From contig JBDHUC010000012.1 in NCBI GenBank assembly GCA_039808985.1, positions 1 through 52,286 of the forward strand: a stretch of DNA of 52,286 nt, given 5' to 3'. Position numbers and translations under genes: made by a program. Under the pieces are notes generated by a model. That model worked only from the letters and a program-made list of their open reading frames with translations. It was not told where the DNA came from and did no database searches. Shown here one piece after another: positions 27,084 through 34,421 of the stretch. The stretch comes from SXRF01 sp039808985 (lineage in GTDB: Bacteria > Pseudomonadota > Alphaproteobacteria > Rickettsiales > SXRF01). Numbering within the stretch: position 1 is the stretch's first letter; each line of letters starts with the position of its first letter.

Positions 27084-27788
27084 CTAGTACCTTATAAGAC
27101 TTGATATTGAAACCAGGAAAGCAAAAACAGGGATGGTAAACATAAGGCCATCTACCCGGTCGAGAAGGCCTCCATGACCCGGTATTAATGTGCTGCTATC
27201 TTTTACGCCGGCGCGGCGTTTGATCCATGATTCGAACAAGTCGCCAGCCTGCGCGAAACCAGATATGATGATGGCAAGGAGAATAGCCCACCATAAGTTG
27301 GAAGGGTAGGGTGAGAATATATAACAGAGGCCGCCAACAACACCGGCAGCCACCATTCCGCCACCAAGTCCCGCCCAGGTTTTGCCAGGGCTTATGGCTG
27401 GTGCGAGTTTAGGCCCGCCAATTATACGTCCGCTGAAAAATGCGCCAATATCAGTCGCCCATACCACGAATAAAATATATAGGACCAATTGCAGTCCGGC
27501 ATGCTCATTGCCATCTATCCGGATATTGCGCAGCCATAAAATAGCGCTGCAAGGTAGTGCGATATAGAATAGTCCGGTTACTCCCCATATAGAGCTTTCC
27601 TTTGCGGTAAGATTATCCCATTCACGCAGCATCTGCAATGCCGCAACCAATACGATAACAGCGAAAAAAAATCCCCCGGCGCATAATAAGCCAAGTATAA
27701 TAGCTGCAAGGACGGCAGAGGAGATAACCCGCACGCCAAGGCCGGCCCATTTTTCGCCGCCGGTGAACAAGGATTTTATATTATCCAT
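27084..27788 (-). CDS. cdsA: CdsA, phosphatidate cytidylyltransferase
   Basis: 234 residues from ATG 27788. Several hydrophobic helices and the C-terminal signature SWIKRRAGVKDSSTLIPGHG followed by GLLDRVDG identify the CDP-diacylglycerol synthase. The start is uncertain: in-frame ATGs at 27857, 27851 and 27830 lie inside the end of uppS. The conserved N-terminal helix begins shortly after 27788, so I use that start, 22 bases after the uppS stop. It makes CDP-diacylglycerol for phospholipid synthesis in the inner membrane. Confidence 0.9.
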   Translation of the reverse strand: MDNIKSLFTGGEKWAGLGVRVISSAVLAAIILGLLCAGGFFFAVIVLVAALQMLREWDNLTAKESSIWGVTGLFYIALPCSAILWLRNIRIDGNEHAGLQLVLYILFVVWATDIGAFFSGRIIGGPKLAPAISPGKTWAGLGGGMVAAGVVGGLCYIFSPYPSNLWWAILLAIIISGFAQAGDLFESWIKRRAGVKDSSTLIPGHGGLLDRVDGLMFTIPVFAFLVSISSLIRY

Positions 27789-27810
27789 AATAGCTTCATA
27801 ATTATGTTTA

Positions 27811-28563
27811 TTATTCACCTGCGGTACCATAGCGCCTTTCACGTTTTGCATAATCATTAAGTGCGTCTGTTAAATCAGTTTTATTGAAATCCGGCCATAA
27901 GGTTGGTGAGAAATAAAATTCGGTATAGGCCGATTGCCAGAGCAGGAAATTGGAAAGGCGGGTTTCGCCGCCTGTGCGGATAAGCAGGTCAGGCTCTGGC
28001 AGCGCCGCTGTATCAAGGTTTTGTGAAAATATCTCTTCGGTTATCTGCGAGGTTTCTATTTTACTGTCTTTTACCATTTGCGCGAGTTTTTGTGCGGTAT
28101 GTACTATTTCCTGCCTGCTTCCATAGCTAAGGGCGATGGTTAAGTGGAAATTCTGGTTGCGGCTGGTAAGCTCTTTTGCGTGTTCAAGTTGTTCGTAGAT
28201 TTCTTTTGATAGCTTGGTAAGGTTGCCGATGAAATGCAGCCGCACACCTTTTTCGTGCAATGTTTCCAGCTCATTATGCAGGTAATGCTGGAGCAGTTGC
28301 ATAAGATCATTTATCTCATCGCTTGGGCGCTTCCAGTTCTCTGAAGAGAAGGCATAGACAGTTAAGTAATGTATTCCTGCCTTGCTGCAATTATCCAGGG
28401 TGTGCCGAAGCGCGTCTGCGCCTTTCTTGTGCCCGGCAGTACGCGGTAATCCACGGGATTTTGCCCAGCGTCCGTTGCCATCCATTATGATAGCGACATG
28501 AGTTGGCAAGGATTCAGGATTCAGGATTCTGGACTCGGGTTTATTTATATCGGCTATTTTCAT
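27811..28563 (-). CDS. uppS: UppS, undecaprenyl diphosphate synthase
   Basis: 250 residues. HVAIIMDGNGRWA with the catalytic Asp, GHKKGADALR, YAFSSENWKRP and LLIRTGGETRLSNFLLWQ define the cis-prenyltransferase. The first 20 residues are not part of the fold: PESRILNPES is encoded by a run of 7-base repeats (28510-28537) that also has an inverted copy just before the start codon (28575-28602). The enzyme makes the carrier lipid for peptidoglycan and O-antigen-type polymers. Confidence 0.95.
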   Translation of the reverse strand: MKIADINKPESRILNPESLPTHVAIIMDGNGRWAKSRGLPRTAGHKKGADALRHTLDNCSKAGIHYLTVYAFSSENWKRPSDEINDLMQLLQHYLHNELETLHEKGVRLHFIGNLTKLSKEIYEQLEHAKELTSRNQNFHLTIALSYGSRQEIVHTAQKLAQMVKDSKIETSQITEEIFSQNLDTAALPEPDLLIRTGGETRLSNFLLWQSAYTEFYFSPTLWPDFNKTDLTDALNDYAKRERRYGTAGE

Positions 28564-28602
28564 AATATATTCCCTGAATCCCGAATCCTGAATCCCAGAA
28601 CC
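28510..28602. repeat. Inverted heptamer repeats bracketing the uppS start
   Basis: 28510-28537 holds four tandem units GGATTCA, GGATTCA, GGATTCT, GGACTCG. 28575-28602 holds TGAATCC, CGAATCC, TGAATCC, CAGAACC, the complementary unit. On the mRNA the two tracts can pair into a long stem whose loop of about 37 bases carries the uppS ribosome binding site (GGGAA) and ATG. The left tract is translated; the right tract touches the frr stop codon. Confidence 0.85.
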
Positions 28603-29156
28603 TAATTGCCTAGTATTTCTTTCTCTTTAACTGCCTGTGCATCATCAATTTTTTTGATGAATTCATCGGTAAGTTTCTGGATGGCTTCGCCTTGCTTGGT
28701 ATGTTCATCTTTGGAAATATCGCCGTCTTTTTCCTGTTTTTTAAGGCTATCCATACCTTCACGGCGAACGTTGCGCACTGCAACCTTGGCGTTTTCACTG
28801 TATTTGCCAGCTATCTTGGTGAGTTCCACGCGGCGTTCCTGCGAAAGCGGTGGAATTGGAACGCGCACAAGCTGCCCATCTGCTGCGGCATTAAGTCCAA
28901 GCCCGGCTGCATTTATAGCTTTTTCCACGGATTTCACATTGCCTTTATCCCATACCTGCACTGAGAGCAGGTGCGGCTCTGGTATGCTTATATTGGAAAC
29001 GGTATTGAGTGCCACCATATTTCCATATGCTTCCACATGAATATGCTCAAGCAGGCTTGCATTGGCGCGCCCGGTACGCAGCCCACCAAATTCTGTGTGC
29101 AGGGATTTTACAGCGCCTTCCATGCGGCGGCGGAGTTCATTAATATCAGCGGTCAT
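28602..29156 (-). CDS. frr: Frr, ribosome recycling factor
   Basis: 184 residues, full length. LRTGRANASLLEHI, ISIPEPHLLSVQVWDK, IPPLSQERRVEL and AVRNVRREGMDSLKK are the family's blocks across the coiled-coil domain I and beta-rich domain II. With EF-G it splits the post-termination ribosome. It sits between pyrH and uppS as in other alphaproteobacteria. The stop is embedded in the heptamer repeat before uppS. Confidence 0.96.
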   Translation of the reverse strand: MTADINELRRRMEGAVKSLHTEFGGLRTGRANASLLEHIHVEAYGNMVALNTVSNISIPEPHLLSVQVWDKGNVKSVEKAINAAGLGLNAAADGQLVRVPIPPLSQERRVELTKIAGKYSENAKVAVRNVRREGMDSLKKQEKDGDISKDEHTKQGEAIQKLTDEFIKKIDDAQAVKEKEILGN

Positions 29157-29192
29157 ATAGTTTCTCGTTTTGGTTTAATATTCTGATTAATA

Positions 29193-29235
29193 GATAAATA
29201 CTTCATTCATCCATTAATCCATTCATCTATTTATC
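29193..29235. repeat. Octamer repeats inside a hairpin between pyrH and frr
   Basis: Three tandem 8-base units CATTCATC, CATTAATC, CATTCATC (29204-29227) lie in the loop of a stem formed by GATAAATA (29193-29200) and TATTTATC (29228-29235). The right arm covers the pyrH stop codon. AT-rich, so the hairpin is probably weak. Confidence 0.6.
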
Positions 29236-29997
29236 GGTTATAAGTGTAAACTTCCCTTGTCCGCATACTGCTTGCGCAAGCGCGCCTTCATTGTGGATAG
29301 AAAACACCATTATCGGTATCTGGTTCTCGCGCGCAAGGGAAATAGCCGACTGGTCCATAACCTTAAGGTCGCGCACAAGAACCTCGTGGTAAGTTAACCT
29401 GTCAAAATGCTTGGCCTTTTTATCACGTTTGGGATCGGCGGAGTAAACGCCATCTACCTGCGTTCCCTTAAGCAGCAGGTCGCAGCCCATTTCGTTGGCG
29501 CGCAGCGCGGCAGCGGTATCGGTGGTAAAATATGGGTTTCCGGTTCCGGCTGCAAAAATCACCACCCGGCCACGCTGGATGTGGCGCTCTGCACGGCGGC
29601 GTATATATGGTTCGCACACCTGCATCATGTTTATCGCCGAAAGTACGCGGGTATCCACCCCCATTTTTTCAAGGGTGTTCTGGATGGCGAGGGCATTAAG
29701 AACTGTTGCCAGCATTCCCATATAGTCAGCGCTGGCGCGTTCCATGCCGTTGGCCGCACCCTGTATGCCGCGGAAGATATTGCCGCCTCCGACAACAAGG
29801 CAGACCTCAACCCCAATGGACATTGCGCTTTTAACATCACGGCAGATGCGCTCTATAGTATTCTGGTCCTGCCCATATTGTTGGTTGCCCATCAGGGCTT
29901 CGCCTGAAATTTTGAGAAGTACGCGTTTATAAAGCGGTTTTGCAGCTTTTCTTGCAGCAGTTCCGGCAGGTGGAGATTTTTTGTTTGTCTTAGTCAT
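29227..29997 (-). CDS. pyrH: PyrH, UMP kinase
   Basis: 256 residues from ATG 29997; a TTG at 30033 would add 12 residues. A basic, Lys/Ala-rich leader of about 20 residues precedes the fold. YKRVLLKISGEALMG, VVGGGNIFRG, MGMLATVLNALAIQ and TGNPYFTTDTAAALRA are the UMP kinase signatures. It phosphorylates UMP to UDP in the cytoplasm. In related bacteria it directly follows tsf. Here four unknown genes lie in between, the nearest ending 62 bases upstream. Confidence 0.95.
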   Translation of the reverse strand: MTKTNKKSPPAGTAARKAAKPLYKRVLLKISGEALMGNQQYGQDQNTIERICRDVKSAMSIGVEVCLVVGGGNIFRGIQGAANGMERASADYMGMLATVLNALAIQNTLEKMGVDTRVLSAINMMQVCEPYIRRRAERHIQRGRVVIFAAGTGNPYFTTDTAAALRANEMGCDLLLKGTQVDGVYSADPKRDKKAKHFDRLTYHEVLVRDLKVMDQSAISLARENQIPIMVFSIHNEGALAQAVCGQGKFTLITDK

Positions 29998-30059
29998 AGC
30001 CACACTAATAGTACGCTTTTCCACAGGTTGCAATTTTAATTTTGCAGATTATTGAGTGC

Positions 30060-31349
30060 CTATAGGGACAGGCCAGGGGATTTGCCGTTACCAGGAAGGC
30101 GATTGCTGATATTTGGTTCTCCAGCAATAAGTTTTTCCATATCCTTCATAACTATATATAATTCTTCTTTGGGCGCAAATTTTATAGTTAATTTCCCATC
30201 TTCAAATTTTCCGCTTAAGGAGCATTTTCCGTTATTTATATTAAACCCATCCTGAATAGATTTTATACTGCCATAATCCTTGTCGCTTATAAAGCCGCCA
30301 TCTTTGAATTTTTCTATTAGTTTATGCGCTATTTTTGTTAGCTCAGGATTATGCCTGGAATCTATGTTGAAAACCATGGAAAATGATTTTTTTGCATCGC
30401 GTTCAACCTGGGAACTCAGTGATGTCCATAATTCGCTATCAGCGCTGGCAGCTTTTTTAACAGAGGATATTAAAATTGCCAGTTTGTCCTTCAAATAATC
30501 GTCACATATGGAATATTTTTGTTGCTGCTTATGGAATTCTGATTTTGCCGATATAACAGCTTTCTTTAAAGCTTTAATATCAATAGGGGCGGCATCTTTT
30601 ATAGTGAAATCAATCACCATATTCGCTTGATGCGGAGTTTTCTTAATAATATTAATTTTAAGGGAAGATATATCGTTCGATATATTTGCTTTCTTCGAAT
30701 CCGACAATATTACATTAGAAACATTGGGGGCAATTCCTATAACTCCTGCGTTTTTAAGCGCATCCACCATGGCCTGGGTGTTTGGAACATTATCTTTTAC
30801 CGGCAGGGTAATTACATATTGTGAAATTGAAGGATTTTTTATCTCAGCATCGGTTGCTGCGCGAAATTCATTGAATAATAAACCAAGTTCATTTGCTACT
30901 GTAATTCTATGTGATTCTGCGCTGGCTTTGCGTTGCCTGGCCTCAAGGTCGCCGCCGCCTGCCTGCAGCTCTATTTCTTTAACATTCCTGCTTAATGAAT
31001 CTGTATCAATATTAAAAAGCATTTTAGGTTTTAATATTGTTTCTATGTGAGAGCCGATGGATTGCATTTCAAAATCCACCTTATCATTGGAAATCTTTAT
31101 ACCATTCAACAGCGATTGTTTATCTATGGTTATGTCCTCGTTTATAAAGCCGGATGACTGCAATATTCTAACAAAATTCTGCGATTTTTTAACGGCATAA
31201 TCCATATTATGGTTTTTAAACCTGATAGTCCTTGTGCCGTCCGCTAATTCCGGTATGCCATTTTCTGACATGTCATCCATCTGGATAAATAACCTCTCAA
31301 GCAATTGCTTTACACGTTGATTACCCGGGGTTTGTTCGGCGTTACTCAT
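30060..31349 (-). CDS. Island protein 4, unknown paralog family
   Basis: 429 residues, soluble, no signal peptide, unrecognised. It opens MSNAEQTPGNQRVKQLLERL. It seems to be built from three alpha/beta modules of about 110-140 residues. Each has a helix, strands, then a helix followed by aGvI/GfI (ILQSSGFINEDI; ALKNAGVIGIAP; KFKDGGFISDKD) and another strand pair. The same pattern is seen in the three genes upstream. The final module ends KLTIKFAPKEELYIVM. Codons and base composition are visibly more AT-rich than the flanking tsf and pyrH. It starts 18 bases after the 31368 gene ends. Confidence 0.75.
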   Translation of the reverse strand: MSNAEQTPGNQRVKQLLERLFIQMDDMSENGIPELADGTRTIRFKNHNMDYAVKKSQNFVRILQSSGFINEDITIDKQSLLNGIKISNDKVDFEMQSIGSHIETILKPKMLFNIDTDSLSRNVKEIELQAGGGDLEARQRKASAESHRITVANELGLLFNEFRAATDAEIKNPSISQYVITLPVKDNVPNTQAMVDALKNAGVIGIAPNVSNVILSDSKKANISNDISSLKINIIKKTPHQANMVIDFTIKDAAPIDIKALKKAVISAKSEFHKQQQKYSICDDYLKDKLAILISSVKKAASADSELWTSLSSQVERDAKKSFSMVFNIDSRHNPELTKIAHKLIEKFKDGGFISDKDYGSIKSIQDGFNINNGKCSLSGKFEDGKLTIKFAPKEELYIVMKDMEKLIAGEPNISNRLPGNGKSPGLSL

Positions 31350-31359
31350 GTTTGTTCTT
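31322..31359. repeat. Direct repeat copy 1 (start of the 30060-31349 gene)
   Basis: About 38 bases at 31322-31359, covering the first codons and the leader of the gene, match 32146-32183 nearly exactly (GGGTTTGTTCGGCGTTACT is shared, then C/T, ATGTTTGTT). On the minus strand both encode SNAEQT. The repeat marks a past duplication of the gene start. Confidence 0.85.
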
Positions 31360-31367
31360 TCAGCTAA

Positions 31368-32171
31368 TTATCTGGAGAGAGAGGGATTTTTGATGCTAGA
31401 AAAATTTTCATGGTCTTTAAAATCAAAATGTGCTGCTAAAAATTCTGGCCTTGATTCAATTCTATAATTAATCCTATCGTTAGAATCATCAGGCATATGA
31501 ACGGCATTTGCAGGAAGAAATGAATTTAGTTTTTCCAGAAAATTACTATTTTTTCCCCTTTGATTGTCCAGAGAAATAATAAATGCACCACGCTGTTTTT
31601 CATCTGCAGGCTGGTAATTAACCGTAACCTTGCTTCCGCCAGTTTCAGAAAATATTTTTTGGGTCAGGTAAGCTTTAACTTTTTCAACGCTTTCTGGTAG
31701 TTTTATGCTTCGCGCCTCTATTTTGTTCAATATTTCTTCTTTGTCACTTATATCTTTTTCGGTGGTTTTAATTGCCGCATCAAGATAAGTCAGTAATGGT
31801 TTTTTATAATCAGGTTTAATCACCAGGTCGATAGTGTCGTTTGCCTTGGAATCAGAGATTTTTTCGTTAAATACCTTCCATTTCTCGCTTTCAGGTATTG
31901 CAATATTTAGTACATTCATAAAATTAGTTATGTTTCCAAAGCTGCAAATGTCGTTGCGAGGGTATGAAATAGTTATAATGCCGCCTTCTTCACTTAATGT
32001 GCCAAGCCCACGGGTTTTATCTGTGTTTTGCAAAAGGAGCAGTTTTTCTAAAGATTTTTTTATTGATATTTCGCGGTCGCTCATAATTCTGTCTAGAAAT
32101 CCATCCCCGGTTTTTCTTTTAATGTGTTCAGGTGTTATTTTGTTACCCTGGGTTTGTTCGGCGTTACTTAT
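31368..32171 (-). CDS. Island protein 3, unknown paralog family, possible AUA start
   Basis: From ATG 32084 the protein has 238 residues, but the reading frame is open upstream to an ATA at 32171. The upstream codons read ISNAEQTQGN, matching MSNAEQTPGN at the start of the next gene, so ATA stands where that gene has ATG. An AAGG lies 9 bases before the ATA and the previous gene ends at 32178. Either AUA is used as a start, or the start decayed and translation begins at 32084. The body has two modules; the second (LPESVEKVKAYLTQK, then VTVNYQPADE and GAFIISLDNQRGKN) aligns clearly with the second module of the 32178 gene. Unrecognised, soluble. Confidence 0.65.
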   Translation of the reverse strand: MSNAEQTQGNKITPEHIKRKTGDGFLDRIMSDREISIKKSLEKLLLLQNTDKTRGLGTLSEEGGIITISYPRNDICSFGNITNFMNVLNIAIPESEKWKVFNEKISDSKANDTIDLVIKPDYKKPLLTYLDAAIKTTEKDISDKEEILNKIEARSIKLPESVEKVKAYLTQKIFSETGGSKVTVNYQPADEKQRGAFIISLDNQRGKNSNFLEKLNSFLPANAVHMPDDSNDRINYRIESRPEFLAAHFDFKDHENFSSIKNPSLSR

Positions 32172-32183
32172 GTTTGTTTACCT
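32146..32183. repeat. Direct repeat copy 2 (upstream of the 31368 gene)
   Basis: Matches 31322-31359 apart from a few changes, including the change that turns the start codon ATG into ATA (plus strand CAT to TAT at 32169-32171). Confidence 0.85.
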
Positions 32184-33044
32184 TGAATGTATTGCATATT
32201 GTTCCAAAAGGGTTTTATCATGTTCATTTCGCATTATATTTCCTGAAAGAACAAGAGGATTGCCAGCCAATGTCACGCCTATATTGCTATCTTCCTTATT
32301 GACTCTGAAATGGCTTATGTTGTGTGTGCCTGAAACCTCGCTAAGTGCGCCCTTGAAATGACTAAGCGCGGAGCGATCTTTTCCATCGGGATAGGCAAAT
32401 ATAATATTAAATGCTGGTTTGCCGAAATTAGGGTCTGTTTGCGTATATGTTACTTCCGGTTTGCTTCCTGGGAATGTAGCCTCGGTTTTTTTCTTTAGGT
32501 ATTGGGAAATTTCCTTTGCTTCCTTGGGCAGCTCTAATGATAATGGAGGTTTTTCTTCCCAATAATGGCGTGGTAAAGGCCTTTTAGGAGGGTCTGAAGG
32601 CATGTTTTCAATATTTACTTCCGGCACAGTGTCTTTTTGCTTATCCGCAACCCCTGATAATATCTTTACGGCATTTTTTACTGCTCTTTCAAGACTCTCT
32701 ACATTGATTTGGCTTATGTCTTTTGTCTTAATTAAGGCTTCAAATTGATTGTTTTGTATCTGTATATCCAGTTTTATCGTTGGGTTTTCTATAACTAACC
32801 CATTATTTAAATTCTCAAGCGTAATATTACCGGCATGGCTTATCAATCCAGCATCATTAAGGGTATTAGCTATAATCTGTATCTTTTTGAAGTTTTCGCT
32901 ATTTACTGGGCCTTGCATCAGGCAAAAAACATTTTCGCCAGAATTCCTGTGTTCTGTAGTCATATTAATCGCAGATGCTAATTCCAGAATCTGCTTTTGC
33001 ACCTGTGCTTTATGGTGTTGCTGTTCGCGTTCGCTGTTGCTCAT
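32178..33044 (-). CDS. Island protein 2, unknown paralog family
   Basis: 288 residues, soluble, unrecognised. Module one (about 12-125) has the NTLNDAGLISHAGNI turn also seen in its paralogs. A Pro-rich linker follows (PSDPPKRPLPRH). Module two (about 170-280) starts LPKEAKEISQYLKKKT, continues with PEVTYTQTDP and AFNIIFAYPDGKD, and matches the second module of the 31368 gene and the last module of the 33054 gene. ATG 33044 has an AGGA ribosome binding site. It lies nine bases after the 33054 gene. Confidence 0.75.
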   Translation of the reverse strand: MSNSEREQQHHKAQVQKQILELASAINMTTEHRNSGENVFCLMQGPVNSENFKKIQIIANTLNDAGLISHAGNITLENLNNGLVIENPTIKLDIQIQNNQFEALIKTKDISQINVESLERAVKNAVKILSGVADKQKDTVPEVNIENMPSDPPKRPLPRHYWEEKPPLSLELPKEAKEISQYLKKKTEATFPGSKPEVTYTQTDPNFGKPAFNIIFAYPDGKDRSALSHFKGALSEVSGTHNISHFRVNKEDSNIGVTLAGNPLVLSGNIMRNEHDKTLLEQYAIHSR

Positions 33045-33053
33045 AATTCCTGC

Positions 33054-34235
33054 TTACCTTGTTCGTGCTGTATGAGGGTTTTTGTTCCTTATATATCCCA
33101 TTAAGGCCTTAGGTGTTTCATCAATTAATATATAATGTTCGGATTTTTCCTTATCATAAAAAATATCTGGCTTAAATCTGAATGCTTCTTTTAGGTGGGC
33201 TAGCAGTTTTGCAGAATTTTCTGGGGTTAGTTTGTTTTCGGTAATGGTAATAGTAAATGATGGTTTCATCCCCTCGCTTTTGGGTAGCTTATAACTTATA
33301 GAAATATTATTTTCAGGAATACCCAAAATAGTTTTTGATTTCTCAAGCAGGTAATTGGAAACATCTTTAATATCCTCCTGGTATTCACTTATTATTTGAC
33401 GTGTCCTTGGAGTTATGGGTTCACGGAATATATTTTTTTTATATCGAGTCGCGTTTTCAATAGCTTTGTCTAGGAATTTTATATTATCTTCCGTCAGGCT
33501 TGGAGTAAAAACAATATTGATACTTTCTCTTCCTTCTTCTTTCTTCTCCACAATGTTAACTTCAGGCCTTGAGGTTGCTGATTGGCCAGGGATTGATTCA
33601 TGTTTTATTTCCATATGCGCAAGGATTTTTTCTTTATTGCTGCGGCCATACTTGTCATTCGGAAAAGCAATATTAAAAACCCCGTTCTTATATGATAGTT
33701 GTGCATTTCCCGCTGCTTGAGCATAATTGATCAGGCTCACGAGTTCTTTTAATCTGCTATCTATAGCTGGATCGGGTGGCACAGTAACTATATCACGCTT
33801 TTCAACCTCTTTGCTTGTGGTTATTATATTATTGTTATTCTGAGCTTTGTGCATTGCGGCTTCAATGGCCTTATCAAGGGCAGGTATAATATGCGCATGT
33901 TCTGTGGTGTTATCATAAGTAAAAATAATCACCGCGTTGTTAAACTCTGTATTAACCGATACATTATTGTTAATAGGGTAATCATTGTTTTTACCATAGG
34001 CTATATTAGGAAGGTTGTCTTTAATTATACCTGTTTCTTTAAGCGCTCTTAAAAATTTTGTCAGGTTCCTGACGCCTGCCTGATCATTTCTGTAATTGAT
34101 AGTGAAATCATAGCCATGTTCACCTTCACCGCGGAAATTTACCTGTCCGGCCTCATGTGGTGCGTGGTCGTTGACAAGTTGTGATAATGTTTCCAGTTTT
34201 TGCTGAATTTGCCAGCTAGTATAATCCATTTCCAT
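33054..34235 (-). CDS. Island protein 1, unknown paralog family
   Basis: 393 residues from ATG 34235 (MEMDYTSWQ). An in-frame TTG at 34298 lies upstream, in a palindromic leader, and is unlikely. Three modules: about 10-125 with ALKETGIIKDNL; about 150-270 with a second copy of the strand pattern (VFNIAFPNDKYGRSNKEKIL, SINIVFTP); and about 285-390 with IKDVSNYLLEKS, NNISISYKLP and FTITITENKL. The third module aligns with the last modules of the next two genes. No signal peptide or catalytic motif is visible. First gene of the island, with a likely promoter of its own. Confidence 0.75.
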   Translation of the reverse strand: MEMDYTSWQIQQKLETLSQLVNDHAPHEAGQVNFRGEGEHGYDFTINYRNDQAGVRNLTKFLRALKETGIIKDNLPNIAYGKNNDYPINNNVSVNTEFNNAVIIFTYDNTTEHAHIIPALDKAIEAAMHKAQNNNNIITTSKEVEKRDIVTVPPDPAIDSRLKELVSLINYAQAAGNAQLSYKNGVFNIAFPNDKYGRSNKEKILAHMEIKHESIPGQSATSRPEVNIVEKKEEGRESINIVFTPSLTEDNIKFLDKAIENATRYKKNIFREPITPRTRQIISEYQEDIKDVSNYLLEKSKTILGIPENNISISYKLPKSEGMKPSFTITITENKLTPENSAKLLAHLKEAFRFKPDIFYDKEKSEHYILIDETPKALMGYIRNKNPHTARTR

Positions 34236-34260
34236 AATAAATCTTTCAGGAGATAAGTTT

Positions 34261-34276
34261 ATGATTTTAAAATCAT
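34261..34276. repeat. Palindrome in the leader of the four-gene island
   Basis: ATGATTTTAAAATCAT, a perfect 16-base palindrome 26 bases upstream of the first island start codon, followed by a small hairpin TATAGC-CGTA-GCTATA (34278-34293). It could be an operator or RNA structure. Confidence 0.6.
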
Positions 34277-34334
34277 ATATAGCCGTAGCTATAAACAAAA
34301 GTTAAGGTTTTGTTACAGTTATTTTTGTTGTATT

Positions 34335-34364
34335 AATATATTGATATTTATGTGTAATTGACAA
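34335..34364 (-). promoter_or_regulatory. Probable promoter of the four-gene island
   Basis: On the minus strand TTGTCA (34364-34359), 18 bases, TATATT (34340-34335). It overlaps the T-run of the tsf terminator and would give a leader of about 95 bases. Inferred from consensus only. Confidence 0.4.
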
Positions 34365-34399
34365 AAAATAACCCTCCGCCAGTTAAGAGGGAGGGTTAT
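34362..34399 (-). terminator. Rho-independent terminator after tsf
   Basis: On the minus strand a 10-bp stem ATAACCCTCC / GGAGGGTTAT (34399-34390 with 34377-34368), a 12-base loop, and then TTTTTT. It lies 23 bases after the tsf stop codon and separates tsf from the island genes. Confidence 0.85.
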
Positions 34400-34421
34400 A
34401 ATAATGCAGTTGCAGCTTAAC

